Shown in pieces: positions 23,296 to 32,544 of a stretch of 33,833 bases of DNA. Made by a program: the position numbers and the translations under genes. This DNA is from Nostocales cyanobacterium. GTDB lineage: Bacteria > Cyanobacteriota > Cyanobacteriia > Cyanobacteriales > Nostocaceae. How positions within the stretch are numbered: the first letter of the stretch is position 1; every line of letters starts with the position of its first letter. The stretch covers positions 1 to 33,833 of the forward strand of contig RDXV01000038.1 of the NCBI GenBank assembly GCA_004292695.1, read 5' to 3'. A model generated the notes under the pieces. That model was not told the DNA's origin and did not search any database. It saw only the letters and a program-made list of their open reading frames with translations.

Positions 23296-23616
23296 GGTAA
23301 AGCAGCTAGTTTTAAAAGTAAAAAGCAGCTTCAAAAATGAACAATTGATAATGGATAATTGACAATTATCAATTGATTCTCGAAACAATCGGGTCTAATA
23401 TCAAATCCGTTTGAACCACCACACTAAAAATAAGTTGCAAACCTTGTTGTTACGAGATTGAAACTATGTGCATTTAACCGGATTTGATATAAAACCTCTT
23501 CTTTGAAGGCTACAAGTCTTTGAATCAGGGTATAAATTCCCATTACAAAAACGCCCTCTTGCAAAGCTACCTTCATTAACCATTGTCAATTGTCAATTAT
23601 CAATTGATTATCAGTT
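23296..23616. repeat. Nested inverted repeats between virB2-like gene and virB4
   Basis: Outer arms are built of TCAATTATCAATTG-type words (AATTGACAATTATCAATTGA near 23358-23377; TTGTCAATTATCAATTGATT near 23590-23609). Inside lies a 93-bp unit at 23398-23490 with ends ATATCAAATCCGTTTGAA and, inverted, ATATCAAATCCGGTTAAA (16 of 18 matching). The inner unit looks like a tiny palindromic MITE. No coding capacity. Confidence 0.6.
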
Positions 23617-26600
23617 ATGAAAAACAATCCACATAACGAATTTATCAAAATTAATCGGATTTTAGGTAAACAAGCCAGCATTGGACCAATACCAGCAGAA
23701 CAACTAGGTCCCTGGATAGCCATCATCATAATTTCCTACCTGACTACCAATGGTTTCCTCAGTTTAGGAATAGGTTGGTTTTTCCTCACATCATTCTGGC
23801 TAATAATTAGTTGGTGGATATTAACCGGCAACCAACCCCATCAATTTCTAGACAAATGGCGTAAACCACCCGGAAATGAATGGTACAACGCCAACAATAT
23901 CTACATTTCACCCATACCAGAAAACCGTCCTCCTTGGGTACGTCATCGTTACAGTGATTCACAAATCAACATTCGACATAAACCCCTAATAGTACCAAAT
24001 CAATATGGAGGTAAAAACAGATTTATGCCCTTTCAAAATGAAGTAAATATCTGTTGTATAGCAGAAATAAAAAAAGATGACCGAGAAATTGCAGCCCTAT
24101 TATTAGAACAAGGAAAATCACAATATCAACTCATATTTGGTTTTCAAATAGCTGGACTGCATGACATATTACATGAAAGTGAAATCAGCGAATTTGCCCA
24201 TGCGATCGCAGAAGGAATGAAAGATATACCACCAGCAGAACGCATAACTTTTTGTACAGGCTGTTACAGTGATAATACTCAACGGCAAACCCAACTTCAT
24301 ACATTAGCAGATGACTGTCACCTCAAACCCATATCTGTTCTCATTCGTAACGAACAACTGCGAGTAGAAGAATTGAAAAACGCAGGTACACGCCAACAAT
24401 GGCAGCAAATAGCCTTTTGTACCTGGACAAGTGATCAACAAGGTAATTCCCAACAAAAAGATTTTGTCGGTAGTATCATTGAAAAATGCCGCAATCTCGG
24501 CTCTTGGATAGTAGAATCAATCACAGGCAATAAACGCATATACCAAGAAACATTCTTCAAAAAGCTACTACTGCAAGGCTTTCAACAAGGATTTATTCAA
24601 TGGGAAGTATTATTAAATACCAAAATAGGCTTAGAAATCACACCATGTAGTGCAGCAGATTTATGGCAATGGTTGTGGAACAGATTTAACGAAGGTATTG
24701 CACCTCCCATTCCCCAGGTTATCACCTTGGAAGAAACCGCCACAGGAATACAACTCACAGAAACCCTAACCACAAACAAACATATCTGCACACTACTGAT
24801 TGAAGGTACACAAGGACGTTCCGCAAGTCCTGAACATCGTGGAGATTATGATCGAGTTTATCTCACAGGCAAGGGTCAAGTCTGCGGTGTGATGACAATG
24901 ACAGACCCGCCACTGGGTTGGACGAATGCTCAAGAACAACTCAAGTGGATGTGGAAAATACTATCTTCCACCTATGTCCATGATACAGAAGCATGGATAG
25001 AAATTAGCCGTGGCAATGACTTTTTCATTCAAGATAACCTTGCGCGTCAAGCCAAGCAATCTAAAACAGCCCGCACCATAGCCATAACCAAAGGCCAGGG
25101 ACGTGATATAGGTGCAGAAATCAAGCAAGAAGAATCATTTGAAGCACAGCGTCGCCTGTACGAAGGTACAAAAGCCTTGCATTGTGCGCCTGTTTTCCTA
25201 GTATACCGTAATAACACAGAGGAATTGACTCATGCTTGCAATCTACTGGCTAACAGTTTTGAAACCGCCAAGGTACTTAGAGAACGTAACATAGCTTGGG
25301 AAATATGGTTACAAACATTACCTATCACCTGTAAACGCTTATTGCATGATGGTAATTTAAGTGAGCGACGGTTAACACTTGATACACAAACAATTGCCGG
25401 ATTGATGCCTCTGACCGTACCCAAAGATATTGATAAACAGGGTGTAGAGTTTTTGACTAGCCGTGGAGGTAAACCTATTTACATAGATTTGTTTCATCAA
25501 CAAATTGGACGGGCTTTAATTACAGGTACTTCTGGTTCAGGAAAGAGTGTTTTAGGCTGGCGGTTTGCCCAAGAAGCCTTAGTGAACAATATTCCTGTAG
25601 TGGGGATGGATATTTCAGCCGGAGGTAACAGCACTTTTAAAACGGCGATTGAACTACTGGGAGAACAGGGTGCATATTATGACATTGCTAGTGGCAGTAG
25701 TAATTTATTAGAACCACCAGATTTGCGTCGGTTTGATAAAGCAGAACGGGAACGAAGAATGGAATCTTGGAAGGATTTTATACGTAAAGCTTTAGTGGCG
25801 ATCGCTATGGGTAAAGTTGAAAATCCCCACCTGTCTCAAAGAGTTGACGCTTTACTTATCAAAGCTTTGGATGTGTTTCTCAAAGACCCAGATATCATCG
25901 CTCGCTATAACCGTGCATTTGAGAAGGGTTGGTGTTCTTCAGAATGGCAGGAAATACCCACGCTACCGGATTTTATCAAGTTTTGTACGCGAGAACGTCT
26001 AAATCTGCGTTCATTTGAAGAGATTGACCGCCAAGCACTCAATCAAATTCAAAATCAGGTGAGTGCGTTACTAGCATCGAGGTTAGGGAAAGCGATCGCA
26101 CGTCCGAGTACATTTTCTCCTGAACCTGCGATTAAATTCTTTGCCCTGAGTGGATTAACTAACGAACAAGATGCGTATTTGATGGCGATTAATGCCCATA
26201 CTGCTTGCATCCGCAATGCTTTATCCCATCCTAAAAGTTTGTTTATTGGTGATGAGCTTTCAGTGTTATTGCGTAAAGATGGTTTTGCTCAAGTGATTGG
26301 TGAAACTTGTGCTACAGGACGCAAGGAAGGTATTGCTGTACTGCTCCTATCTCAAGACCCAGACACTATTTGTGAGTGTTCAACCGGCGCTCAAATCATG
26401 CAAAACATGACTTATCGAATTACTGGACGCATTACCAGCACTGGAGTTGCTTCTTTTGAGCGTTATCTGGGTTATCCTGCCCATATCATTAGTCCAAATG
26501 CCACAGAAGCGTTTTTACCACGGATCAGCGACCTTTATTCCTGTTGGTTAGTAGAAACAGGTGGTAGATTTTGGCGTACTCGTTTTTACCCAGGGGAAAT

Positions 26601-26847
26601 GATGCTGGCTAGTGTTGCTAATAACCAAGATGAACGAGAGGCACGGTCACGGATAATGGCACAGTATCCAAATACTCCTAAAGGTAGATTGTTAGGACTC
26701 AGAGCTTTTACGGATGCTTACATCAGTGCTTTGAAGGAAAACAAAGGTTTTCAACATATTGGACAGGAGGTATCTATGGTGAATACATTGCATTCTCGAT
26801 TTAATTCTGGTGAACAGGTTGAAAATCGTTCTTTAATTGCTAGTTAA
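23617..26847 (+). CDS. virB4: VirB4-type T4SS ATPase with fused VirB3-like N-terminus
   Basis: The 1076-aa protein starts with about 85 residues containing two TM helices (about 31-48, 52-69: IAIIIISYLTTNGFLSLG, WFFLTSFWLIISWWIL), as in VirB3. A VirB4/TraC/TraE-type N-terminal domain and a C-terminal ATPase domain follow, with Walker A GTSGSGKS (637-644), Walker B SLFIGDE (D879, E880) and the LLLSQDP sensor motif. The ATPase powers pilus assembly and substrate transfer at the inner membrane. VirB3-VirB4 fusions are known in several conjugation systems. The class of system, by gene content, is probably the cyanobacterial MPF_C. The ATG lies in a repeat-rich spacer with no clear Shine-Dalgarno. 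Confidence 0.92.
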   Translation: MKNNPHNEFIKINRILGKQASIGPIPAEQLGPWIAIIIISYLTTNGFLSLGIGWFFLTSFWLIISWWILTGNQPHQFLDKWRKPPGNEWYNANNIYISPIPENRPPWVRHRYSDSQINIRHKPLIVPNQYGGKNRFMPFQNEVNICCIAEIKKDDREIAALLLEQGKSQYQLIFGFQIAGLHDILHESEISEFAHAIAEGMKDIPPAERITFCTGCYSDNTQRQTQLHTLADDCHLKPISVLIRNEQLRVEELKNAGTRQQWQQIAFCTWTSDQQGNSQQKDFVGSIIEKCRNLGSWIVESITGNKRIYQETFFKKLLLQGFQQGFIQWEVLLNTKIGLEITPCSAADLWQWLWNRFNEGIAPPIPQVITLEETATGIQLTETLTTNKHICTLLIEGTQGRSASPEHRGDYDRVYLTGKGQVCGVMTMTDPPLGWTNAQEQLKWMWKILSSTYVHDTEAWIEISRGNDFFIQDNLARQAKQSKTARTIAITKGQGRDIGAEIKQEESFEAQRRLYEGTKALHCAPVFLVYRNNTEELTHACNLLANSFETAKVLRERNIAWEIWLQTLPITCKRLLHDGNLSERRLTLDTQTIAGLMPLTVPKDIDKQGVEFLTSRGGKPIYIDLFHQQIGRALITGTSGSGKSVLGWRFAQEALVNNIPVVGMDISAGGNSTFKTAIELLGEQGAYYDIASGSSNLLEPPDLRRFDKAERERRMESWKDFIRKALVAIAMGKVENPHLSQRVDALLIKALDVFLKDPDIIARYNRAFEKGWCSSEWQEIPTLPDFIKFCTRERLNLRSFEEIDRQALNQIQNQVSALLASRLGKAIARPSTFSPEPAIKFFALSGLTNEQDAYLMAINAHTACIRNALSHPKSLFIGDELSVLLRKDGFAQVIGETCATGRKEGIAVLLLSQDPDTICECSTGAQIMQNMTYRITGRITSTGVASFERYLGYPAHIISPNATEAFLPRISDLYSCWLVETGGRFWRTRFYPGEMMLASVANNQDEREARSRIMAQYPNTPKGRLLGLRAFTDAYISALKENKGFQHIGQEVSMVNTLHSRFNSGEQVENRSLIAS

Positions 26848-26852
26848 TACTT

Positions 26853-26990
26853 ACATCAAAATTTTTGAACCATAATATGAGCCTAAGTTTTCAATTGACA
26901 ACATCAGATTTTTTGAACCATAACGTGACCCTAAGTTTTTAATTCACAACATCAGATTTTTTGAACCATAACGTGACCCTAAGTTTTCAA
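26853..26990. repeat. 48-bp tandem repeat, three copies
   Basis: Units start with ACATCA at 26853, 26901 and 26949, an exact 48-bp period. Each contains TTTTTTGAACCATAAYRTGA followed by CCTAAGTTTT. Copies 2 and 3 are nearly identical, copy 1 differs at a few bases, and the third is cut short near 26990. It starts six bases after the virB4 stop. Role unknown: a protein-binding array or simple repeat expansion. Confidence 0.8.
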
Positions 26991-27076
26991 TAAATCAAAT
27001 TCTGAATAATTAGTTGTTTTCAATCAAACAACCCAAATCTAAAAAAGTGTTATCTGAAGTAAATTTGATTATGAAA

Positions 27077-27277
27077 ATGTCAGCATTCAGCCATCAGTCA
27101 TTGGTTTCCGTCAGCAATTACCTGAAAAGCATCAATAATAGGTTGTAATTTCCTCTCATGAACACTCGTGTAAGTTAATAAAACTCTGCATCTTCTTACT
27201 AAATCAGGTTCACTCAAGACAAAAGCTAATTACTGTTAGCGTTAGCTTGCCGTTAGGCGTTAGCTGAATACTTACAT
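27077..27277 (+). mobile_element. MITE-like repeat, copy 2 (201 bp)
   Basis: Ends ATGTCAGCATTCAGCCATCA and (inverted) ATGTAAGTATTCAGCTAACG are imperfect terminal repeats. Interior words GCATCAATAATAGG..TAATTTCCTCTCATGAACAC align with the 28253-28448 copy (ACATCAATACTCACC..AACTTTCTCTCATTAATAC). The right part carries GCGTTAGCTTGCCGTTAGGC. No coding capacity. It lies in the virB4 to virB5-like spacer (26848-27378), which otherwise holds the 48-bp repeats and CCAAACTCCAAAATC-type simple sequence. Confidence 0.65.
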
Positions 27278-27378
27278 GAAACTAAAAATGAAGTCCTGAA
27301 CGATTAGGTATTTTCAATCTAAAATCCAAACTCCAAAATCTAAAATTTAAAAATGTGTTAGCTAAAGGAATTTTGATT

Positions 27379-28179
27379 ATGAAACTGAAATGGATGTCAA
27401 TTCAATTCATCACCATGATTTTAGTGTTGGGTATTAACTCAGTTAATAAACCAACCTTAGCTACTACTCAACCTAACAACACAGCAAACAATAATGCAGT
27501 TAACGGCAATAGTATTTTGGTGGAAAATACTGAAAACCAGATTAATAACTTCATTGGAGATGTAACAAACTTTGTTCAACAAGACTTGTTTAGCCCCATA
27601 ACTGATTTGATTAACTCAACAATTGGCGCATTCCAAATTCCTGATATTTCTCAATTGTGGAATCAGATTTTAGGTGGTTCAGCTAATCAAAGTCCAGGTG
27701 CAATATTGTCGGAAATTTTGGAAAATAAAACCAATGGTCAAAGTTCTTATGGTATTCGAGAAGATATAGGCAAGAATACTACTAGGAATGTTGTGAATGA
27801 AATTGCTAATCAAACAACTTTAGGAGAAACAGCCCAAACTCAAATGGCTCAAATTAAAGCAGCTACTCGACAAGACACTCAAACAATTATTAACTTAGGA
27901 GAAGAGTCCCAAAATTTGGATGTCACCCAACAAATTTTACAAAACTTGTCTCAACAAACAGCACTCAATGGTCAAATCAATGAACGAATATTTCAAGAGG
28001 CACAACAAGCAAGAATTGATAGAGCATTAAACAATACTTTGATTACTCAAACAGCTAAAGAACTTGCAGCTATTAACACTGCTGACAGACGAAAGAGTAT
28101 TGCTGCTGGTAATGCTATGTCTCAACAAGCGGGTTTATTAATGATGCCTGGTGGTGTTACTTTGGGTAACGAACAGTAG
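27379..28179 (+). CDS. Secreted VirB5/TrbJ-like protein (266 aa)
   Basis: A signal peptide (1-28, MKLKWMSIQF...NKPTLA) is followed by an Asn/Thr-rich start. Then come an amphipathic helix pair (VTNFVQQDLFSPITDLINST, IPDISQLWNQILGG) and a long helical Gln-rich region (TQMAQIKAATRQDTQTIINL, LQNLSQQTALNGQINERIFQ and on to QQAG). The all-helical periplasmic layout and the place between virB4 and a virB6-like gene fit VirB5/TrbJ, the minor pilus component; direct sequence similarity is weak. Start is ATG 27379 with AAGGA about ten bases upstream; the in-frame GTG at 27355 would bury the signal peptide. Confidence 0.6.
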   Translation: MKLKWMSIQFITMILVLGINSVNKPTLATTQPNNTANNNAVNGNSILVENTENQINNFIGDVTNFVQQDLFSPITDLINSTIGAFQIPDISQLWNQILGGSANQSPGAILSEILENKTNGQSSYGIREDIGKNTTRNVVNEIANQTTLGETAQTQMAQIKAATRQDTQTIINLGEESQNLDVTQQILQNLSQQTALNGQINERIFQEAQQARIDRALNNTLITQTAKELAAINTADRRKSIAAGNAMSQQAGLLMMPGGVTLGNEQ

Positions 28180-28252
28180 GTGGAATTTAAAAATTGTCGT
28201 TATCAATTGATAGTTGATAATTGACAATTGTTTAATTTAAGGGTTAAAACCT

Positions 28253-28448
28253 CGTAAGCATTCAGCCTTCAGCTATCAGCAGTCAGCAAGAAAGAAGAAA
28301 AACATCAATACTCACCTGTAACTTTCTCTCATTAATACTTGTGGGATTTGACAACATTATGCTCATTTTATGAAAGAGCTATCTAATAGCAACTAAAAAC
28401 TGTTAGCAAAGCGTGGCGTAGCCAATTACTGATTGCTGAATACTTACG
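28253..28448 (+). mobile_element. MITE-like repeat, copy 3 (196 bp)
   Basis: Perfect outer CGTAAG/CTTACG ends lead into CGTAAGCATTCAGCCTTCAG and, inverted, CGTAAGTATTCAGCAATCAG. Its interior matches copy 1 read in reverse (AAGAAAGAAGAAAAACATCA, CTCTCATTAATAC, GCTCATTTT, GCGTGGCGTAGCC). It fills most of the 28180-28568 spacer; the rest is AATTGATAATTGACAATTG-type inverted sequence on both sides (28203-28230 and 28511-28541). Confidence 0.72.
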
Positions 28449-28568
28449 AAACCTCTCCTTTTAAGCAGAAGGAATTCTATTTCCAATCTTCTCATTTATA
28501 AAGAGATTTGATTGTCAATTGTCAATTATCCATTGTCAATTGTTCAACCGCTAAAACTATTTAAAAGT

Positions 28569-29684
28569 ATGATGTACTTTATTGCTCAATCATTTCCTGT
28601 TACTGGTGGAGAAACTCAAGCTTTAGATATTGTCTCCAGTGCTTTAGAATTATCTCGTGCCACAGTTGAATCATGGAATTTAGTTTGGCAAGTTACCTTA
28701 GATCCCTCATCTCTTTTATGGTACGGCTTAGTTGATTTAGGTATCACCTTGGGAGCAGCTAGTATATTGTTTGTGGCACTAACAACCGGAAAAGAAATTA
28801 TTGAAAAACAATCTTGGTCAGAATTAGCAGCTATTTTTGTTTGGCCACTGATAATTATGATATTTCTTGGTGGTAATGGTAACTTACTAGCTAAAACCAT
28901 TATTTTTATCCGAGGATTTGCTTATAATCAAGTACAAAATATCCTGGAAATACAAGTTAGTGAGTTGACATTCAAATCGGCGATCGCTAATGTAACTATC
29001 AGCAGTATTGCTAGACAACAACTAGAAAATCTTTACAGTGAATGTCAGGGACAAGTTGGAGAGGAGTTAATTGAATGTTGGGATTCAAAACGAGAACAAG
29101 CAGAAGCAATTGTTACGGAAGCTGAAGAGAAAGCCAAATCTCCATTGCAACCATTGAAAGATTTTGCTCAATTTCTTTGGTCTAGAACTTTACCTGGTCA
29201 AATTGGTACTGCGGTACAATTTGTTAATGATCCAGGTAGTGTATTTCGAGATACTGCTATTCCCATTATTCGTTTTATTCTTTATGCCTTACAATGGGGA
29301 TTTGTTAACATTTTAGAAGCAGCATTATTGCTAACTGCTTTATTTGCACCAATAGCAGTTGGTTTATCACTTTTACCATTACAAGGTCGTCCTATTTGGG
29401 CTTGGTTAACTGGGTTTATTTCCTTGTTTGGAGTTCAACTTGGGTACAATATTTTAGTCGGTTTAACAGCTGTTGTTTTAGTTAAATCAGGTGCAGCATT
29501 AGCATCTGATGTGGCTTTTATGTTTTTCTTGAGTATTTTTTCTCCAATTTTGGCAGTGTTGATAGCTGGAGGTGGGGGAATGGCAATTTATAACGGTATT
29601 TCTGCCAACATTAAAGGCTTAATTGATGTTTTCAGCAGTGCTATTGGTACTGCAACTAGCGTTGCTTTAATTCGCAGGAGTTAA
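28569..29684 (+). CDS. virB6: VirB6/TrbL-like polytopic inner-membrane protein
   Basis: The 371-aa protein (MMYFIAQSFPVTGGETQALD...) has several hydrophobic helices. Two lie early (LGITLGAASILFVALTT, LAAIFVWPLIIMIFLGG). A soluble loop of about 120 residues with a charged coiled helix follows (KREQAEAIVTEAEEKAKS), then a C-terminal cluster (IIRFILYALQWGFVNILEAA, LLLTALFAPIAVGLSLLPL, FISLFGVQLGYNILVGLTAV, FMFFLSIFSPILAVLIAGGG). This is the topology of VirB6/TrbL channel proteins of type IV secretion, and the gene sits at the expected place. The ATG 28569 is chosen; the in-frame TTG at 28512 would start within repeat sequence. Confidence 0.75.
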   Translation: MMYFIAQSFPVTGGETQALDIVSSALELSRATVESWNLVWQVTLDPSSLLWYGLVDLGITLGAASILFVALTTGKEIIEKQSWSELAAIFVWPLIIMIFLGGNGNLLAKTIIFIRGFAYNQVQNILEIQVSELTFKSAIANVTISSIARQQLENLYSECQGQVGEELIECWDSKREQAEAIVTEAEEKAKSPLQPLKDFAQFLWSRTLPGQIGTAVQFVNDPGSVFRDTAIPIIRFILYALQWGFVNILEAALLLTALFAPIAVGLSLLPLQGRPIWAWLTGFISLFGVQLGYNILVGLTAVVLVKSGAALASDVAFMFFLSIFSPILAVLIAGGGGMAIYNGISANIKGLIDVFSSAIGTATSVALIRRS

Positions 29685-30032
29685 TACTAATTGCTGTAAT
29701 AATTCAGCTAATATCAATTTACATTGAAGCTGCACAGAATAATTATTGAATTGACAATATTTTCAGCCCTCTAATTATATGCAACTTCACATTAGATTGG
29801 TATAACAGCTATTAGTAATCAGGAAATGGCTACGTTAACAGCTTAAACCTATAATGTAGATAGGTTGTGCATAAAATCAAAAGTTTACCTAATTCCACAA
29901 TAGACATTTACAGACTGCCATTTATATTCGTTTTTTAAAACTCTTACTGACAACTGATTTCTGAATACTTACTAATGACTTGTTTTTTTTATCTCACTCA
30001 ACTGCACACTTTTATATTGAACTGAGATAGCT
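29685..30032. repeat. Spacer with degenerate MITE-like repeat (possible copy 4)
   Basis: About 350 bp without a gene. The segment 29810-29973 has TTAGTAATCAGGAAATGGCT at its left and ACTGATTTCTGAATACTTAC at its right, both words of the MITE-like family, but the left end lacks the GTAAGTATTCAGC terminus and the interior has diverged. It is a decayed or truncated copy. A related half end (GGCTATCAGCTATCAGCAGT) is also present at 30769-30788 after the virB8-like gene. Confidence 0.5.
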
Positions 30033-30755
30033 ATGCAAATCAAACGATTACAATCACCGCTACTACCGGAATCCAAAAATTTATTAGCTATTTGTTTCTT
30101 GTGTTTAACAGCATTCAATAGTATAATTTTATTATTGACATTGTTTACTGCTTTTAGAGTCAATAAAATCGCTGAACGCAAAACTACCTTTGCTCAGTTA
30201 GTAAATGGTGAAACCATATATATTTCAGAACAAGAACGCAATTGGCGCTATCCAGCAGTAATTCAAAAAGTTGTTAGTGATTGGACAACACTAACATTTA
30301 ATTGGGATAATAAATTGGTAGGAACTGAAGAAACAGATCCAGGTTTTCAAGTGGGTAAAAAACGCATTCCTACTAATACTTGGTTTGCTTCTCTACTATT
30401 AGAACCAAAATTTGCTCAAGCTTCTTTACCAAAGATTGCTGAATTAGTTCCAACGAGTGTTTTTACAGATCAACTTCGCAGTACAACTATTATTTCCTAT
30501 TTATCAGAACCAAGAGCAATTAGATTAGGAGAATGGGAAATAGATATGATTGCTACTCGTATTTTAGTTGACCGTTCTACTGGTAGAGATGAACGTATTC
30601 CTTTTAATCGAACATTTACCGTCCAAGCAGTAGAAATTCCCCGTTCTCCACTCGGACAAGACGCTTCTTTAATAGAACAGAAAATTTATGAAATGCGTTC
30701 TTCTGGGTTACAAATTACTAAAATGGTTGAGTTTAACCCTCAGCAACTTCGTTAA
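30033..30755 (+). CDS. virB8: VirB8/TraE-like T4SS protein
   Basis: The 240-aa protein has a short cytoplasmic tail, one TM helix (about 18-42, LLAICFLCLTAFNSIILLLT) and a periplasmic domain of about 190 residues. It contains NWRYPAVIQKVVSDWTTLTF, RSTTIISYLSEPRAIRLGEW and EIDMIATRILVDRST, followed by RTFTVQAVEIPRSPLGQDAS. The bitopic layout and the helix-plus-beta domain fit VirB8/TraE core components, which bridge inner-membrane and outer-membrane parts of the channel. Placement before virB10 and virB9 supports it. Upstream spacer holds a degenerate MITE-like copy. Confidence 0.75.
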   Translation: MQIKRLQSPLLPESKNLLAICFLCLTAFNSIILLLTLFTAFRVNKIAERKTTFAQLVNGETIYISEQERNWRYPAVIQKVVSDWTTLTFNWDNKLVGTEETDPGFQVGKKRIPTNTWFASLLLEPKFAQASLPKIAELVPTSVFTDQLRSTTIISYLSEPRAIRLGEWEIDMIATRILVDRSTGRDERIPFNRTFTVQAVEIPRSPLGQDASLIEQKIYEMRSSGLQITKMVEFNPQQLR

Positions 30756-30881
30756 TAAATAAGCAATCGGCTATCAGCTATCAGCAGTCAGCTAATAACA
30801 ACAATAACAAATATTCATCTGAAGTTTTGTGTGAAATTAATCAAAATTAATTTACCTTTTGATAAATAAAAAATAAAAATC

Positions 30882-32495
30882 ATGGACAATACGAATCAGA
30901 ATCAAGAATTTAATTCTCACAACGGTAATTCTGCAAATTATTCCTTAGAATCTAACAATAATAACGGTCATCATCGTTTGACTCAAAACATTGTAGAAGA
31001 GGAAGAAAATATTAGTCCTGAAGAGGAACAAATATTGGCAGGGTATAACCCTAACGCAACTGGGCTTATTTCTCAAGAATACTGTTTGCAACAAGATGAA
31101 GAAAAAGCAATAGAGCGACCTTTAACAGAAAAACCAGGTGTCCGTCTCGTTTTTGTAGTTGGTTTAGTAGGAATGGTTATTGGTTCAGGTTCATTGCTTT
31201 GGTTTGGATTTTTACAACCTAAACCTCCCGTTAAACAAGCTGTGAAAACTAATAATTTATTACCAACTAGCGAACCTAATTTAGATGAATCTGCTGAACT
31301 AAAAAGTAGATTAGCTTTTCAAGACCAACAGCAACAACTTCAAGTAGAACCAGTTCCCACTACTTCACAAAAACCAGAACTAAAATCAGAACCAAAACCA
31401 ACTCCATCAGTTAGGCCAGTACGTCAAACTGTTCCACCGCGCACCACTGCTGTTAGAGTTGCTGAACCTGCACCTGTAGTTAGAAGAAATCCTGTTCCCA
31501 CTCCTTTTAATTCACCTATCAAATATACTCCTCCACCAACAAAACAATCAGTACAATCAGTAGAAAATCCTGAAAATATTGCTGATGTTTTACGAAAATG
31601 GAAGCAATTATCTAGTGTGGGAGAGTCACAAATTAGTAACTCAATTCAAGAAAAAACTACACCAACTAATCAAAATTCTAAAACCTTAAAACCAAGTACA
31701 TCAATGCTTGAAGAAACTGAACTAAATACAGTTTTGATTGGTTCTAAAAATGTTGACAATCAAACTGATTTAACACCTGGTATGATGGGTATTCTCAACC
31801 GTACTCCTGTTGATTTAATCAATGTCAACTCAGAAAACAATAAAGATGTAGCATTGGGTACATCTGCTTCTGCTAAAGTGATCATGCCGATGATTTGGGA
31901 TGAGGGTGGTAAAAATGCTAACGACCGCTTTGCTGTGGAGTTAACTAAACCTCTCAAAGCTACAGATGGCACGGTTGCGTTTCCTGCTGGTACTGTTGTG
32001 ATTGCTAAAACTACATCTGTAAGTAAGAGTAATTTGGTTTCCGCTACTGCGATCGCTCTAGTTTATCCTAATTTCCAAGGTACAGTTAAACAAGAAACAA
32101 TCCCAGCTAATACGCTATTAATTAGGGGCGAAAATAAGCGTCCATTACTTGCTCAAAAACTGTATGATGCAGGGTCAGATATTGCTAAACAAGATTTATT
32201 AGTGGGATTACTTAGTAGTTTGGGAAGAGTGGGTAATATAGTTAATCAACCTCGTACTCAATCTAGCACTGTTGTTTCTGGTGGTAGTTTTAATCAAAGT
32301 ACGGTTACTACTAATGCTGACCCGCAGATATGGGCTGCTGCATTGGAGGGATTTTTTGATCCATTGAGCGATCGCCTATCGAGACGATCTGATCAAGCAG
32401 TGCAAGAATTATTGCAACGTCCTAATATTCAATTTCTACCTGAAGGTATGGAGGTTTCAGTTGTTGTTAATAATTTTTTGAAAGTTCAACAATGA
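30882..32495 (+). CDS. virB10: VirB10/TrbI-like T4SS core protein
   Basis: The 537-aa protein has a disordered Asn/Glu-rich cytoplasmic part (1-85), one TM helix (about 88-110) and a Pro/Gln/Thr-rich periplasmic spacer (about 112-235). The C-terminal TrbI-type beta-barrel domain (about 325-530) contains GTSASAKVIMPMIWDE, KATDGTVAFPAGTVVIAKTT and TAIALVYPNFQG, then AQKLYDAGSDIAKQDLLVGL and VSGGSFNQSTV. VirB10 spans both membranes and senses ATP use by the motor. Length is typical. Eight residues ahead of the stop (SVVVNNFLKVQQ) the frame ends normally, 49 bp before the virB9-like gene. Confidence 0.88.
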   Translation: MDNTNQNQEFNSHNGNSANYSLESNNNNGHHRLTQNIVEEEENISPEEEQILAGYNPNATGLISQEYCLQQDEEKAIERPLTEKPGVRLVFVVGLVGMVIGSGSLLWFGFLQPKPPVKQAVKTNNLLPTSEPNLDESAELKSRLAFQDQQQQLQVEPVPTTSQKPELKSEPKPTPSVRPVRQTVPPRTTAVRVAEPAPVVRRNPVPTPFNSPIKYTPPPTKQSVQSVENPENIADVLRKWKQLSSVGESQISNSIQEKTTPTNQNSKTLKPSTSMLEETELNTVLIGSKNVDNQTDLTPGMMGILNRTPVDLINVNSENNKDVALGTSASAKVIMPMIWDEGGKNANDRFAVELTKPLKATDGTVAFPAGTVVIAKTTSVSKSNLVSATAIALVYPNFQGTVKQETIPANTLLIRGENKRPLLAQKLYDAGSDIAKQDLLVGLLSSLGRVGNIVNQPRTQSSTVVSGGSFNQSTVTTNADPQIWAAALEGFFDPLSDRLSRRSDQAVQELLQRPNIQFLPEGMEVSVVVNNFLKVQQ

Positions 32496-32544
32496 AAATA
32501 ATTTTATATAAAACACAATTGACAATTCCAAATCTAAAATAGAT

